Program-made: the position numbers and the translations under genes
The notes under the pieces: model-generated
The model's database searches: none
The model's input: the letters and a program-made list of their open reading frames with translations, nothing else
Told to the model about the DNA's origin: nothing
NCBI RefSeq assembly: GCF_017874255.1
Contig: NZ_JAGGLD010000006.1
Location: 62,001 to 126,000 of the forward strand
Length of the DNA stretch: 64,000 bases
Direction of reading: 5' to 3'
Origin: Paenibacillus shirakamiensis
GTDB taxonomy: Bacteria > Bacillota > Bacilli > Paenibacillales > Paenibacillaceae
Shown: positions 53,701 through 62,230 of the stretch, piece by piece
Numbering within the stretch: position 1 is the stretch's first letter
Layout of the letters: every line of letters begins with the position of its first letter

Positions 53701-54676
53701 TCAAGTCATCTTGGTCACAGGCGGTACAGGTTCGTGGGGATATGAGCTCATTAAGCAACTTTTACCACAGCAGCCTAAAGAGATCATTATCTATTCGCGG
53801 AGTGAGGCTACTCAAGTGGCGATGAGCCGTGCCTTTGAAGATGATCGTTTGACCTTCCGCATCGGCGATATTCGGGATAAGGAAGCCATGATTGCGGCCT
53901 GCAAGCACGTCGATTATGTATTTCACTTAGCAGCACTGAAGCACGTTCCAGTCTGTGAAGATCAGCCTTATGAAGCGCTTAAGACGAATGTCATCGGAAC
54001 CCAGAATGTCATCGATGCGGCCATTGAGAACGATGTGAAGAAAGTCATTTACATTTCGACCGATAAGGCAGCGAATCCATCTAACTTTTATGGAATGACC
54101 AAAGCCATCGGTGAAAAATTAATCGTGTATGCCAATTTATTGCCTACTCGGACGAAATTTGTCTGCGTGCGGGGAGGCAATGTACTCGGCACAAATGGCA
54201 GTGTCGTTCACTTATTCATGAACCAGATTGAACAGAAGGGCCAAGTGAAGATTACTGATTTCAACATGACTCGGTTCTTTTTAACCTTACCAGATGCAAT
54301 CAAATTGTTGTTCAAAGCTTCGGTTGAGAGTCTAGGTGGGGAAATCTTTGTCATGACCATGCCCACGTGCAAAATTGTGGATTTAGCGGATGTGCTTATT
54401 GAGGCATCAGGGAAGGAAGACGTGCGTGTCATTGAGACGGGAATTCGTCCTGGCGAGAAAATCCATGAAATCCTCATGAGTGATTTCGAGAGTCTTACTA
54501 CCGTGGTCTATGATGAAGAATATTTAGTTATCCTACCTACGCTGAACATACCTAATCTAAAAGAATTTTACCAGCATGCTCCGCACGTATCGTTCTCCAG
54601 CTTTAGTTCGGAGACGAATCTGATGTCCAAAGAGGAGATTCGAGACATCCTCATTCGGGGAGGCTTCCTATCATGA
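53690..54676 (+). CDS. UDP-GlcNAc 4,6-dehydratase/5-epimerase, FnlA/CapE/WbjB-like
   Basis: 328-residue SDR: VTGGTGSWGYELIKQLL, HLAALKHVPVCEDQP, STDKAANPSNFYGMTKAIGEK (catalytic Thr/Asp/Lys and YxxxK), RGGNVLGTNGSV and ETGIRPGEKIHEIL. These motifs fit inverting UDP-GlcNAc 4,6-dehydratases that start UDP-L-FucNAc or UDP-L-QuiNAc synthesis. ATG 53690 after GGAGGGAAAAGGA. It overlaps the epimerase upstream and the reductase downstream, so the three form one pathway unit. Confidence 0.88.
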   Translation: MFNNQVILVTGGTGSWGYELIKQLLPQQPKEIIIYSRSEATQVAMSRAFEDDRLTFRIGDIRDKEAMIAACKHVDYVFHLAALKHVPVCEDQPYEALKTNVIGTQNVIDAAIENDVKKVIYISTDKAANPSNFYGMTKAIGEKLIVYANLLPTRTKFVCVRGGNVLGTNGSVVHLFMNQIEQKGQVKITDFNMTRFFLTLPDAIKLLFKASVESLGGEIFVMTMPTCKIVDLADVLIEASGKEDVRVIETGIRPGEKIHEILMSDFESLTTVVYDEEYLVILPTLNIPNLKEFYQHAPHVSFSSFSSETNLMSKEEIRDILIRGGFLS

Positions 54677-55509
54677 AGCTTCTAATCTTCGGGGGAAGCG
54701 GTATGGCGGGGCATCTGCTGGTCCGTTATTTTCAGGAGAAGGGTACGCATCATGTGTTCTATACGACCCGCAACACAGAAGACCCAGAAGGTCTAATCGT
54801 CGATGTGAACGATCCTGCACTGGTAGAACGTACGGTCGAGATCGTTCGGCCTGATGTAATTATTAATGCAGTAGGTGTGCTTAATCAGTTTGCGGAAGCG
54901 GACAAAATCGGAGCTTTTCACGTGAATGGATTCCTTCCTCATCGGCTTCGGCGTGCTGCCGATGCGATAGGGGCAAGGCTCATCCATATTAGTACGGATT
55001 GCGTATTTTTAGGTCTTAAAGGTCATTACAGTGAAGAGGAAGAACCGGACGGAACTTCCTCCTATGCAGTAAGCAAAGCGCTTGGCGAGATCCGGGACCC
55101 GGGGCATCTGACGATTCGCACTTCTATTATTGGTCCTGAGGTAAGAACGAGTGGGATTGGATTGCTGCAGTGGTTCTTGAATCAAGAAGGCATAGTACAT
55201 GGATATACGCACGTTCTTTGGAATGGCGTGACTACGTTAGAATTGGCCAAAGTCATTGAAGCTTCATTAGATTCGAACTTGTCTGGACTTATTCATTTGG
55301 CTCATCCTGATATGGTCAGTAAATATGAGTTATTAGAGCTATTTCAGAAGACTTGGCACAAATCGGATGTGACGATTGTCAAAGAGGATGGACCCGTTCT
55401 AGACCGTACGCTTCGTTCTACAAGATCTGATGTACAGTTCTCATTACCTCCTTATTCCATCATGTTGGAGGAACTAGCCGAATGGATGATTCACCATGAA
55501 GTCTCCTAG
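54673..55509 (+). CDS. RmlD-like NAD(P)-dependent sugar reductase
   Basis: 278-residue SDR of the dTDP-4-dehydrorhamnose reductase family: FGGSGMAGHLLVRYF, NAVGVLNQFAEADK, HISTDCVFLG and SYAVSKALGE (YxxxK). Its genetic neighbours suggest reduction of a UDP-4-keto amino sugar, as in WbvR-type pathways toward UDP-L-QuiNAc, rather than dTDP-rhamnose; an RmlD role with the rfbAB products upstream is the alternative. ATGA overlap with the upstream gene and 14-bp overlap with the next. Confidence 0.8.
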   Translation: MKLLIFGGSGMAGHLLVRYFQEKGTHHVFYTTRNTEDPEGLIVDVNDPALVERTVEIVRPDVIINAVGVLNQFAEADKIGAFHVNGFLPHRLRRAADAIGARLIHISTDCVFLGLKGHYSEEEEPDGTSSYAVSKALGEIRDPGHLTIRTSIIGPEVRTSGIGLLQWFLNQEGIVHGYTHVLWNGVTTLELAKVIEASLDSNLSGLIHLAHPDMVSKYELLELFQKTWHKSDVTIVKEDGPVLDRTLRSTRSDVQFSLPPYSIMLEELAEWMIHHEVS

Positions 55510-56407
55510 TATTCTGATTACGGGAGCTTCGGGCTTCACGGGGATGCATGCTTGTACACATTTTGCCTCTAAAGGCTATGAGGTAACAGGAACGGTTCGA
55601 ACGTTAGGCATACATGCACGTGTGCCTGACGTGAACTACATGGCCTGTGATCTTACAGACGCCATACAGGTGAAAGAGGTCGTGGAACAGGTGAAACCTA
55701 TGTGGGTGCTTCATTTGGGAGGGAAGAATTCCGTTCCGGAATCGCTGCATCATCCTTTGCTATATATGCAGTCTAATGTGATGGGTACACTGCATTTGCT
55801 TGAAGCTCTGCGAATCCAGCCCGAATGCCGCATCCTTGTCGCTGGATCAAGATTAAAGTTCGATCTCACCGTCCCCTTATCTCCGACTCATCCTTATGCA
55901 CTCAGTAAATCCATGCAAGAGATCGCCGCGCTTTCTTGGGGGGATCTTTTCGGGCAGGACGTTCTGATAGCTGAGCCGGGTAACCTGATGGGGCCCGGAC
56001 CATCCACGGGTATTTGTTCTTTATTTGCTAAATATATTGTGCAAGTGGAACAAGGTAAGAATCCACCCGTGTTCAGATTATCTTCTCCCGATGAGCGAAG
56101 GGATTTCCTAGATGTTAGAGACGCGGTTCTTGCCTATGAGAGGTTGCTAGCACAAGGTGAGACGGGAAGTATTACGCCGGTGTGTTCAGGTATTGAGCAT
56201 ACGCTCGGGGAAGTAGCACATGAGATGATAACCTTATCGAATCAGTCTATCCCTTTTGATCAAGGTACCTCGAAGAATGTATCTACCGCTCTGCCTATTC
56301 AGCCGCACCATCTTAGGTCGCTAGGTTGGGAGCCAGCGTATGCATGGGCATCCTCGTTGGAGGCGATTCTGGAGTACTTCCGTGAAGAAGGGAGAGCGTC
56401 GTCATGA
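55496..56407 (+). CDS. NAD(P)-dependent epimerase/dehydratase, Rmd-like
   Basis: 303-residue extended SDR: ILITGASGFTGMHACTHF, WVLHLGGKNSVPES, VAGSRLKFD (catalytic Ser), YALSKSMQE (YxxxK), EPGNLMGPGPSTGICS and RRDFLDVRDAV. It resembles GDP-4-dehydro-6-deoxymannose reductases, but its true sugar nucleotide is unknown. It is translationally packed with the genes on either side. Confidence 0.8.
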   Translation: MKSPSILITGASGFTGMHACTHFASKGYEVTGTVRTLGIHARVPDVNYMACDLTDAIQVKEVVEQVKPMWVLHLGGKNSVPESLHHPLLYMQSNVMGTLHLLEALRIQPECRILVAGSRLKFDLTVPLSPTHPYALSKSMQEIAALSWGDLFGQDVLIAEPGNLMGPGPSTGICSLFAKYIVQVEQGKNPPVFRLSSPDERRDFLDVRDAVLAYERLLAQGETGSITPVCSGIEHTLGEVAHEMITLSNQSIPFDQGTSKNVSTALPIQPHHLRSLGWEPAYAWASSLEAILEYFREEGRASS

Positions 56408-57120
56408 ATCCCCGTGTAACAATCATCATTCCTTTCTATAATTGTCGCTTCGTTGCCTTGGCGATTCAAAGTGCGCTTAGGCAGACGTACAGCAATGTTG
56501 AGATTATCGTAATAGATGACGGCTCGACGAAGTATGCAAGATTAATTAATCCTTTTCGCCATCGTATACATTACTTGGGCAAAGCGAATGGTGGTACAGC
56601 AACGGCTCTGAACCATGGCATTCATTATGCTTCGGGAGATTACATTGCGTGGCTGAGTTCAGATGATCTATTTTACCGAAATAAAATACTGCATCAGGTG
56701 GGTTTCATGATAGAGCGTGAAGCCCCCATCTCTTATACAAATTTTAATTATATCAATAGCAGCGGAGCTATAACTTCCCGGGGAGTATGCGGAGCTACAC
56801 GAAGTCCAAGGCAGTTGTATGAGAGTTTCCTTACAGGTAATCCAGTCAATGGATGCACGGTGATGATACGTAAAGATGTATTTCAACATATTGGAGGTTT
56901 TGATGAGAGCCTGCCGTACACCCATGACTATGATTTTTGGATGCGGGCTGCGCTTTCTGGTTTGTATTTTCCCTATTTAGAAAAGAATTTGACGGCCTAC
57001 CGCTGGCATCCAGGTATGGGTTCCGTACGGCATAGCGCTGTGATTACTCAAGAAATTGAGCAGGTTCGTTCCAAATATGCAGGAGCGATGCAACAGCTTG
57101 TGTCGATCACACCAGGGTAA
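56404..57120 (+). CDS. GT2-family glycosyltransferase
   Basis: 238-residue GT-A enzyme: RVTIIIPFYNCRFVALAIQSALRQTY, VIDDGSTKYARLI, NGGTATALNHGI, WLSSDDLF and a late HDYDFWMRAALSG. It is a close paralogue of the gene at 57776; the two flank a methyltransferase. ATGA overlap with the Rmd-like gene. Confidence 0.88.
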   Translation: MNPRVTIIIPFYNCRFVALAIQSALRQTYSNVEIIVIDDGSTKYARLINPFRHRIHYLGKANGGTATALNHGIHYASGDYIAWLSSDDLFYRNKILHQVGFMIEREAPISYTNFNYINSSGAITSRGVCGATRSPRQLYESFLTGNPVNGCTVMIRKDVFQHIGGFDESLPYTHDYDFWMRAALSGLYFPYLEKNLTAYRWHPGMGSVRHSAVITQEIEQVRSKYAGAMQQLVSITPG

Positions 57121-57170
57121 GGGCCGGAGAATCCGTCTCCTTCTTAGGGGAATGGATAAGGGGGAAGTCT

Positions 57171-57749
57171 ATGTATGTAGAACTAGAAGGAGCCGATTTC
57201 ATTCCTATTTTGAGAGAGCGTCTGCGCTTTACGGATAGTATTCTTGACGTAGGATGCGGGATTGGAGCTATGTGGGATTATTATGATGCTCCCGTGATTA
57301 TTGGTGTTGATATTCACAGACCTTATTTGGAACATTTGGTACGAACTACAAGAAGAGCGATACCGATTCATACAGATGCAACACGGATAGGAAAGTTGTT
57401 CATGCCGAATTCCTTCTCTGCAGTCACCTTGATTGATTCACTGGAGCATTTCGTCAAAGAAGATGGCCTAAAGGTACTGGCCTATGCCGAACAAATTGCC
57501 AAAGATCAGGTAATCGTCTTTACACCGCGGGGATTTTTTCCACAGATTGGTGTGGATAATTATAATTTGAACGGAGAGAAATATCAGACGCATTACAGTG
57601 GGTGGGAGCCCGAAGAATTGCTAGAACTAGGCTATCATGTCTATGTAATCCGATGCTTTCATAATAGAGATAATGTCTCTTTTGTAGAGGCCTTTGGTAG
57701 GGATCACCCCCCTGTAGATGCAATTTTTGCTTGGAAAGAAATAGGCTGA
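57171..57749 (+). CDS. class I SAM-dependent methyltransferase
   Basis: 192 residues with motif I ILDVGCGIGAMWDYY near residue 24, the acidic motif II (GVDIHRPYLE) and SAVTLIDSLEHF. It probably methylates a glycan hydroxyl or a surface-linked acceptor, given its position between two paralogous GT2 genes; this is inference. AGGGGGAAG precedes the ATG. Confidence 0.83.
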   Translation: MYVELEGADFIPILRERLRFTDSILDVGCGIGAMWDYYDAPVIIGVDIHRPYLEHLVRTTRRAIPIHTDATRIGKLFMPNSFSAVTLIDSLEHFVKEDGLKVLAYAEQIAKDQVIVFTPRGFFPQIGVDNYNLNGEKYQTHYSGWEPEELLELGYHVYVIRCFHNRDNVSFVEAFGRDHPPVDAIFAWKEIG

Positions 57750-57775
57750 GGGTCAAGGGAAAGTGGTGAGTATAA

Positions 57776-58498
57776 TTGAGTGTTTTTCCAAAAGTATCCG
57801 TAATTATTCCGTTTTATAATTGCAAATATGTGAATCAGGCGATCGAAAGTGTCTTACAACAGACCTATCCTCATGTAGAGATTATTGTAGTGGATGATGG
57901 TTCGACGAGTAATCAGGAATTAATCGAGCCTTACAAACACCGTATTCGTTACCTCTACAAACCTAATGGTGGCACAGCAAGTGCGCTGAATTATGGCATT
58001 GCACATGCGACGGGACAATACTTTGCTTGGCTGAGTTCAGATGATAGATTTCTTCCTAACAAATTAGAGCAACAACTTGGCTTCATGTATAAGAAGGGAG
58101 CTGCCGCTAGTTTTACAGCTTATTATTATATTGATGATACGGGGAGTAGAACAGGCGAGGTCCATAATATCTTCAAGACACGCCAAGAGTTCTACGAAGT
58201 ACTGTTAAAAGGTTGTCCAATTAACGGTTGTTCGGTCATGCTTCATATGAATGTGTTCAAGCAAGTAGGTGTGTTTGATGAAGAGCGCCTCTACACGCAT
58301 GACTATGATCTCTGGGTTCGGGTGCTGGAGATCTACACATTTGAATATTTGGATGAGCTTCTATTGGAATATAGGGTGCACGGAACCATGGGGACACTAA
58401 CACACTGGGACGAGATTATGCAAGATATGCAAGTGATACAACAAAAACATGGAAATATCCTGAATAGACTCATTCTTAAAGAGGGGGAGAGTCCATGA
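57776..58498 (+). CDS. GT2-family glycosyltransferase
   Basis: 240 residues: KVSVIIPFYNCKYVNQAIESVLQQTYP, VVDDGSTSNQ, NGGTASALNYGI, WLSSDDRF and HDYDLWVRVLE. Paralogue of 56404 with the same linker style. TTG start after GTGGTGAG. It overlaps the next gene by four bases (ATGA). Confidence 0.87.
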   Translation: MSVFPKVSVIIPFYNCKYVNQAIESVLQQTYPHVEIIVVDDGSTSNQELIEPYKHRIRYLYKPNGGTASALNYGIAHATGQYFAWLSSDDRFLPNKLEQQLGFMYKKGAAASFTAYYYIDDTGSRTGEVHNIFKTRQEFYEVLLKGCPINGCSVMLHMNVFKQVGVFDEERLYTHDYDLWVRVLEIYTFEYLDELLLEYRVHGTMGTLTHWDEIMQDMQVIQQKHGNILNRLILKEGESP

Positions 58499-59544
58499 AA
58501 TTTATGTTTGCCATTGTCACCCTATGCCATGGAGGAGCACAGCGGATGTTAGCTGAGATCACGAATGGGTTATCCGATCGAGGGCACGAGGTTACTATTG
58601 TGATGCCGGAGCAAGGCGTCATTGAGTACGAAATCCGGTCGCATGTTGTACGAGTGCCAGGGCTGGATTTATTAGCCCATCATTTTCCCGAGGCCGATAT
58701 TCTAGTCTCCAACTTCTATACTACAGTTCAACCCGTCCAAGAAGCTAGCGAACAAGGAAAGGGACTGCATATTCGATTAGCGTTATGCTATGAGCCTCCT
58801 TTCTTAGATGATAATCAGTCATCATTCCCAAGTTATCATCTAACCCAAAATCTACTGGTGTTATCGGATTGGCAGCAGGATCTCATTCAATTATTGCATG
58901 GAGTGAAAGGTGAAATTGTACCGATTGGCGTATCTCCATTCTTTTATAATATGAATATTAGATCGCACTTTGAGGGACCCTTACAGATCACCGCGATCTT
59001 AAGAAGAATTGAGAATAATTTCTCCTGGCACCGAGAGCAGCATTATCTGGTCGCTGAGATGGATCGCGTGCTGGATAAACATCCAGACATTATTATCAAT
59101 TTGATATGCCCACCGAATGAATTTGCAGAATCGCAGTGGTTACAGAATTTAAGAGATACGGGAAAATATAGAGTGTTGACCCCAGCTGATGATGTTGAGC
59201 TGAGATATCATTATAATCATACGGATATCTTTGTTAGCTCAGGGACCTATGATGCGGGCTCACTGCCAGGTCTTGAAGCCATGCGCTGCGGTGCGGCACT
59301 GGCTACGGTATATTCTGGGGGCAACCGGGAATATGGACGTCATGAGCGGAACTGTCTAATGTCTTATCGTTATGAGAATCGTCTTGCAGATGATGTGAAT
59401 CGACTCATTGAGGAAGAAGAACTTCGTCTTCGCCTCAGTGCAGCGGGAGAGAAAGCTTCTTACCATTATGTATGGGAGAAGAGCATAGAGGCATTCGAAC
59501 GTGCAGTGCAGTTGATCTTAGCTAGATCTCCATTACATCGGTAA
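58495..59544 (+). CDS. GT4-family glycosyltransferase
   Basis: 349-residue GT-B enzyme starting FAIVTLCHGGAQRMLAEITNGLSDRGHEV, with a C-terminal donor region (YNHTDIFVSSGTYDAGSLPGLEAMRCGAALATVYSGG). The acidic donor motif is variant (LPGLEAM in place of FG..xEAM). It is last in the plus-strand operon and followed by a terminator. Confidence 0.85.
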   Translation: MKFMFAIVTLCHGGAQRMLAEITNGLSDRGHEVTIVMPEQGVIEYEIRSHVVRVPGLDLLAHHFPEADILVSNFYTTVQPVQEASEQGKGLHIRLALCYEPPFLDDNQSSFPSYHLTQNLLVLSDWQQDLIQLLHGVKGEIVPIGVSPFFYNMNIRSHFEGPLQITAILRRIENNFSWHREQHYLVAEMDRVLDKHPDIIINLICPPNEFAESQWLQNLRDTGKYRVLTPADDVELRYHYNHTDIFVSSGTYDAGSLPGLEAMRCGAALATVYSGGNREYGRHERNCLMSYRYENRLADDVNRLIEEEELRLRLSAAGEKASYHYVWEKSIEAFERAVQLILARSPLHR

Positions 59545-59568
59545 AGCCCTCAGGGGCTTTTTTTGTAT
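59543..59568 (+). terminator. intrinsic terminator of the second island operon
   Basis: AAAGCCC-tca-GGGGCTTT hairpin followed by a T run. Confidence 0.82.
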
Positions 59569-59636
59569 CAAATATTTTTGTTAATTTATTTAAAAGGAAC
59601 CGGGATTCAAAAGATATCACGTCATATTACTTCAAC

Positions 59637-59665
59637 AAAAAAAGCTTCCTAAAGGGAGCTTTTTG
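59637..59665 (-). terminator. intrinsic terminator of the opposing genes
   Basis: AAAAAGCTTCC-TAAA-GGGAGCTTTTT hairpin with T runs on both exits; it ends the minus-strand 59849/61077 pair. Confidence 0.82.
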
Positions 59666-59675
59666 TTTGTCTTTT

Positions 59676-59849
59676 TTAGTTTTGATCTTGGACAAGGGCT
59701 TCCATAATTCGTGGATCGGGAATGATGTAATCTTGCGGTAGGGCTTCTTTGAGCCTATTCATAAATAAGTAATCCACCTCTTGCCCACATGAGCCTTCTG
59801 GATAAGTAAACCATGCATTGTACAAATCACTGGGTGCTTTGAGCTCCAA
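59676..59849 (-). CDS. 57-residue hypothetical protein
   Basis: A TTG at 59849 follows GGAGG with about 7-nt spacing, giving MELKAPSDLYNAW and a mixed, protein-like sequence (YLFMNRLKEALPQDYII). It overlaps the 3' end of the GT4 gene by 23 bp and precedes a terminator, so it is probably coupled. No family recognised. Confidence 0.55.
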   Translation of the reverse strand: MELKAPSDLYNAWFTYPEGSCGQEVDYLFMNRLKEALPQDYIIPDPRIMEALVQDQN

Positions 59850-61077
59850 CCCGGGTTCCTCCAATCATTTGAGTATACAGTGCATGCGTATCATGATACA
59901 TATGCTCTAATCTACGGTGCTGAAGTACCCATTGTCTAGCCTGTTCCCCTATTTCTTTGGCGAGCTTGGGCTCATTAAAAAGGAGGTGTATGTGCTGGGA
60001 GAGAGAGGCTGGTTGATCCGATTCAAATAGTAGCCCCGTGACTCCCTCCTTAATCATTTCAGGAATTCCCGTAACATTAGACCCAATACAAGGAATTCCT
60101 GCTAACTGGGCTTCAGTTAAAGAGAACGGCTGTGTATCTTGCAGACTAGGCTGCACGTAGAGGTCAGCCTTTTGCAAAATGGAGGGAACATTCGTTACGT
60201 TTCCGATAAATTTCACGATGTGATCAATGCCTAACACTCGGCATCTATGCTCTAGAGTCGCTTGCAAGGTCCCTTCACCCACAATCCAGCATTCAAAGTC
60301 CTGACGTTTGTTATGAAGAAATCCAAGAGCCTCAATTAAGACTTGAACCCCTTTGACATATTCCAAACGGCCTGTATACATGATTAGTTTCTTCCCCCGA
60401 GGTTTGGGCATTGGAAATGGAACCAAAGCGCGGTTAAAAAAGGTCGAAATGTCTACCCCATAAGGAATACGGGTAAGCTTCGTCTCAGGTATTCCAGTTG
60501 AAGTAATGAGTTCTCCAATCCATTTTGAACTCACCAGTATATGATCTGCGGATACTGCGCCCCAGTACTCCAGAGCTTGATAATGTTTGCCGTAAGTAGT
60601 GTTCCGAAAATCATCCCATCGCAGCTCCGTTCTGACCGAGCGGGTATCCAAATACCCTTCGCGTGCTAACGACCCATGGAAGCTAACTAGTAAAGGGGTA
60701 GATTGGGTTAGCACTCTGCGAATGCATACCGCGGCAATGGGATCTTGCGCATGGATCAGATCGTATTGATCTAAGCCCAGAAAGGCGGCTCCCATCTCAA
60801 ATGCATAGCGGTCACTTTCAATCGTCATAGCCTCAGGTGATGCATGTAAGGTGGGAAGAGGAGCGACAAATAGATTGTTACGAATCAGGGGAAGAATCTT
60901 GCTTTTATGAAAACGTTGCGTTCTTCCTTCTACATACACCGAGTGATCGGCTAAGTCGGTCCCCATCATATCGACCTGATGTCCTTCCTTTCTTAGGGAG
61001 GCAGCAAGCTGACACATATAGGTTCGTATTCCCCCTATCGTGGATAAGGACCAGTAGGTTACAAGCAGTATTCTCAA
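59827..61077 (-). CDS. GT4-family glycosyltransferase
   Basis: 416-residue GT-B enzyme: MRILLVTYWSLSTIGGIRTYM at the start, KLIMYTGRLEYVKGVQVLIEAL, and the donor-site segment SLQDTQPFSLTEAQLAGIPCIGSNVTGIPEMI. The TTG at 61077 follows AAGGTGGG; the frame upstream to 61311 lacks a site and does not look like the family. It is on the opposite strand to the main array. Substrate unknown. Confidence 0.87.
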   Translation of the reverse strand: MRILLVTYWSLSTIGGIRTYMCQLAASLRKEGHQVDMMGTDLADHSVYVEGRTQRFHKSKILPLIRNNLFVAPLPTLHASPEAMTIESDRYAFEMGAAFLGLDQYDLIHAQDPIAAVCIRRVLTQSTPLLVSFHGSLAREGYLDTRSVRTELRWDDFRNTTYGKHYQALEYWGAVSADHILVSSKWIGELITSTGIPETKLTRIPYGVDISTFFNRALVPFPMPKPRGKKLIMYTGRLEYVKGVQVLIEALGFLHNKRQDFECWIVGEGTLQATLEHRCRVLGIDHIVKFIGNVTNVPSILQKADLYVQPSLQDTQPFSLTEAQLAGIPCIGSNVTGIPEMIKEGVTGLLFESDQPASLSQHIHLLFNEPKLAKEIGEQARQWVLQHRRLEHMYHDTHALYTQMIGGTRVGAQSTQ

Positions 61078-61254
61078 GGTATACCCACCTTTACGCATGA
61101 GTCTTTCTATAGTGTATGTAGCGAGGGGATATACGCATGGGTTGTCAATAAATTGGGCATGAAGGAACGTAAGCAGAAGCTTAATTTCCGCTCTTGTGCA
61201 AGACGGTACGCAGTGCAGCAACATATAGTATGGAGAAGAAAAGGGGGAACCAGC

Positions 61255-61605
61255 TTGGCGTATTATGTCTTCACTCTCCACCGAAATATACTTCCCTATG
61301 GGAAGGTGCATATGATCGATTTGGTGGTCGCAAATTCAGGAACAGAGCCCTTTGAAGTCTATATTGAGGGTGAGCAAGATCGAAGAGTAGCTTTTAAATT
61401 TTTATATCATCTTGGGGCTGTAGATAGTGAATTCGGGAGAAGATCGATTCAGGATATTTCGGTTAATGAGGAGTTATTAAACCTTAAGATTATAACCAAC
61501 CGCCTCTTACCTTATCATTGCGAAATCCGTCTATACTTCCGAGATACAGAAGGGACAACGCTTGGCGTTATTAGCGAGCATCAAATGCATAAGTTATGTA
61601 ATTAA
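61255..61605 (+). CDS. 116-residue hypothetical protein of the island
   Basis: The TTG at 61255 follows GGGGGAACC. The rest reads as a beta-rich domain (IDLVVANSGTEPFEVYIEG, FKFLYHLGAVDSEFG, IRLYFRDTEGTTLGVI). I do not recognise the family; it may be one of the small beta-sandwich proteins seen beside spore-surface genes. It is divergent from the GT4 gene and followed by a hairpin. Confidence 0.6.
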   Translation: MAYYVFTLHRNILPYGKVHMIDLVVANSGTEPFEVYIEGEQDRRVAFKFLYHLGAVDSEFGRRSIQDISVNEELLNLKIITNRLLPYHCEIRLYFRDTEGTTLGVISEHQMHKLCN

Positions 61606-61631
61606 GAGACAGGAGAGGCCTGTCTCTTTCA
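61604..61631. terminator. bidirectional terminator
   Basis: AAGAGACAGG-agagg-CCTGTCTCTT hairpin between convergent small genes, with a short T tract. Confidence 0.75.
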
Positions 61632-61641
61632 AGGTAGAGGG

Positions 61642-62046
61642 TTACATAAAGGAGATACCAGAGAAGCTTACTGGGCCAATTACACTAGCCGTATTCGCAC
61701 CAGGTGTCCCTAGCACGGTAACAAGTAACGCATAGGAATAGTAACCTTGAGCAACATTAGAATCTACATAAGAGAAGTTGGTATCATCATAGGCGTTCAA
61801 AGCTGCTAAACTCGTGTCTACGGTGAAAATTTGAGTGTTATTACGAACCAGAGTGACTTGCACATTGGGAGAACCTTGGGTCGATTGAATACCCAGAGTT
61901 CCTTGAATTTGTGCTTGACCTGAAGACGGAACAAACAATCCGAACTGACACAATAAAGTCTGCTGTGGGGACGGAAGTATAGAAATTCCAATCGAACCAC
62001 TTGTTGATGCCAGAACACTTTTACCAAAATCGACGACAGTTGCCAT
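61642..62046 (-). CDS. beta-rich repetitive surface-like protein, exosporium type
   Basis: 134 residues rich in Ser, Thr, Gly and Val, with alternating hydrophobic strands (ISILPSPQQTLLCQFGLFVPSSG, VQVTLVRNNTQIFTVD, YYSYALLVTVLGTPG). It has one Cys and no signal peptide. The pattern suggests a jelly-roll or similar beta sandwich, as in exosporium/coat proteins such as BclA-type C-terminal domains, but this is a fold guess. AGAGGAG precedes the ATG. It would be a plausible acceptor or structural target of the glycan genes. Confidence 0.65.
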   Translation of the reverse strand: MATVVDFGKSVLASTSGSIGISILPSPQQTLLCQFGLFVPSSGQAQIQGTLGIQSTQGSPNVQVTLVRNNTQIFTVDTSLAALNAYDDTNFSYVDSNVAQGYYSYALLVTVLGTPGANTASVIGPVSFSGISFM

Positions 62047-62092
62047 AATTCTCAGCTCTCCTCTTTAATTACTTCAATAGTTGGTACTCTAT

Positions 62093-62101
62093 TAATATAT
62101 G
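62093..62101 (-). promoter_or_regulatory. sigma-K-like -10 element of the surface-like protein gene
   Basis: On the minus strand CATATATTA matches the sigma-K -10 pattern CATANNNTA exactly, 46 bp upstream of the start at 62046. No clear AC -35 pair was seen at 16 bp, so support is partial. Confidence 0.3.
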
Positions 62102-62155
62102 AAAGCATTGAGAGAAGGATTGGACGATACGAAGAGTAACTTCGACTAAGAGGAC

Positions 62156-62193
62156 AAAAAGAGCAGGAAATCGATGGATTTCCTGCTCTTTAA
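62156..62193 (-). terminator. intrinsic terminator after the 62231 glycosyltransferase
   Basis: AAAGAGCAGGAAATC and GATTTCCTGCTCTTT pair perfectly around GATG, with a T run on the minus-strand exit. Confidence 0.88.
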
Positions 62194-62230
62194 CCATTTA
62201 TAGTAAGCTATCATCATCTATTCTTAACAT

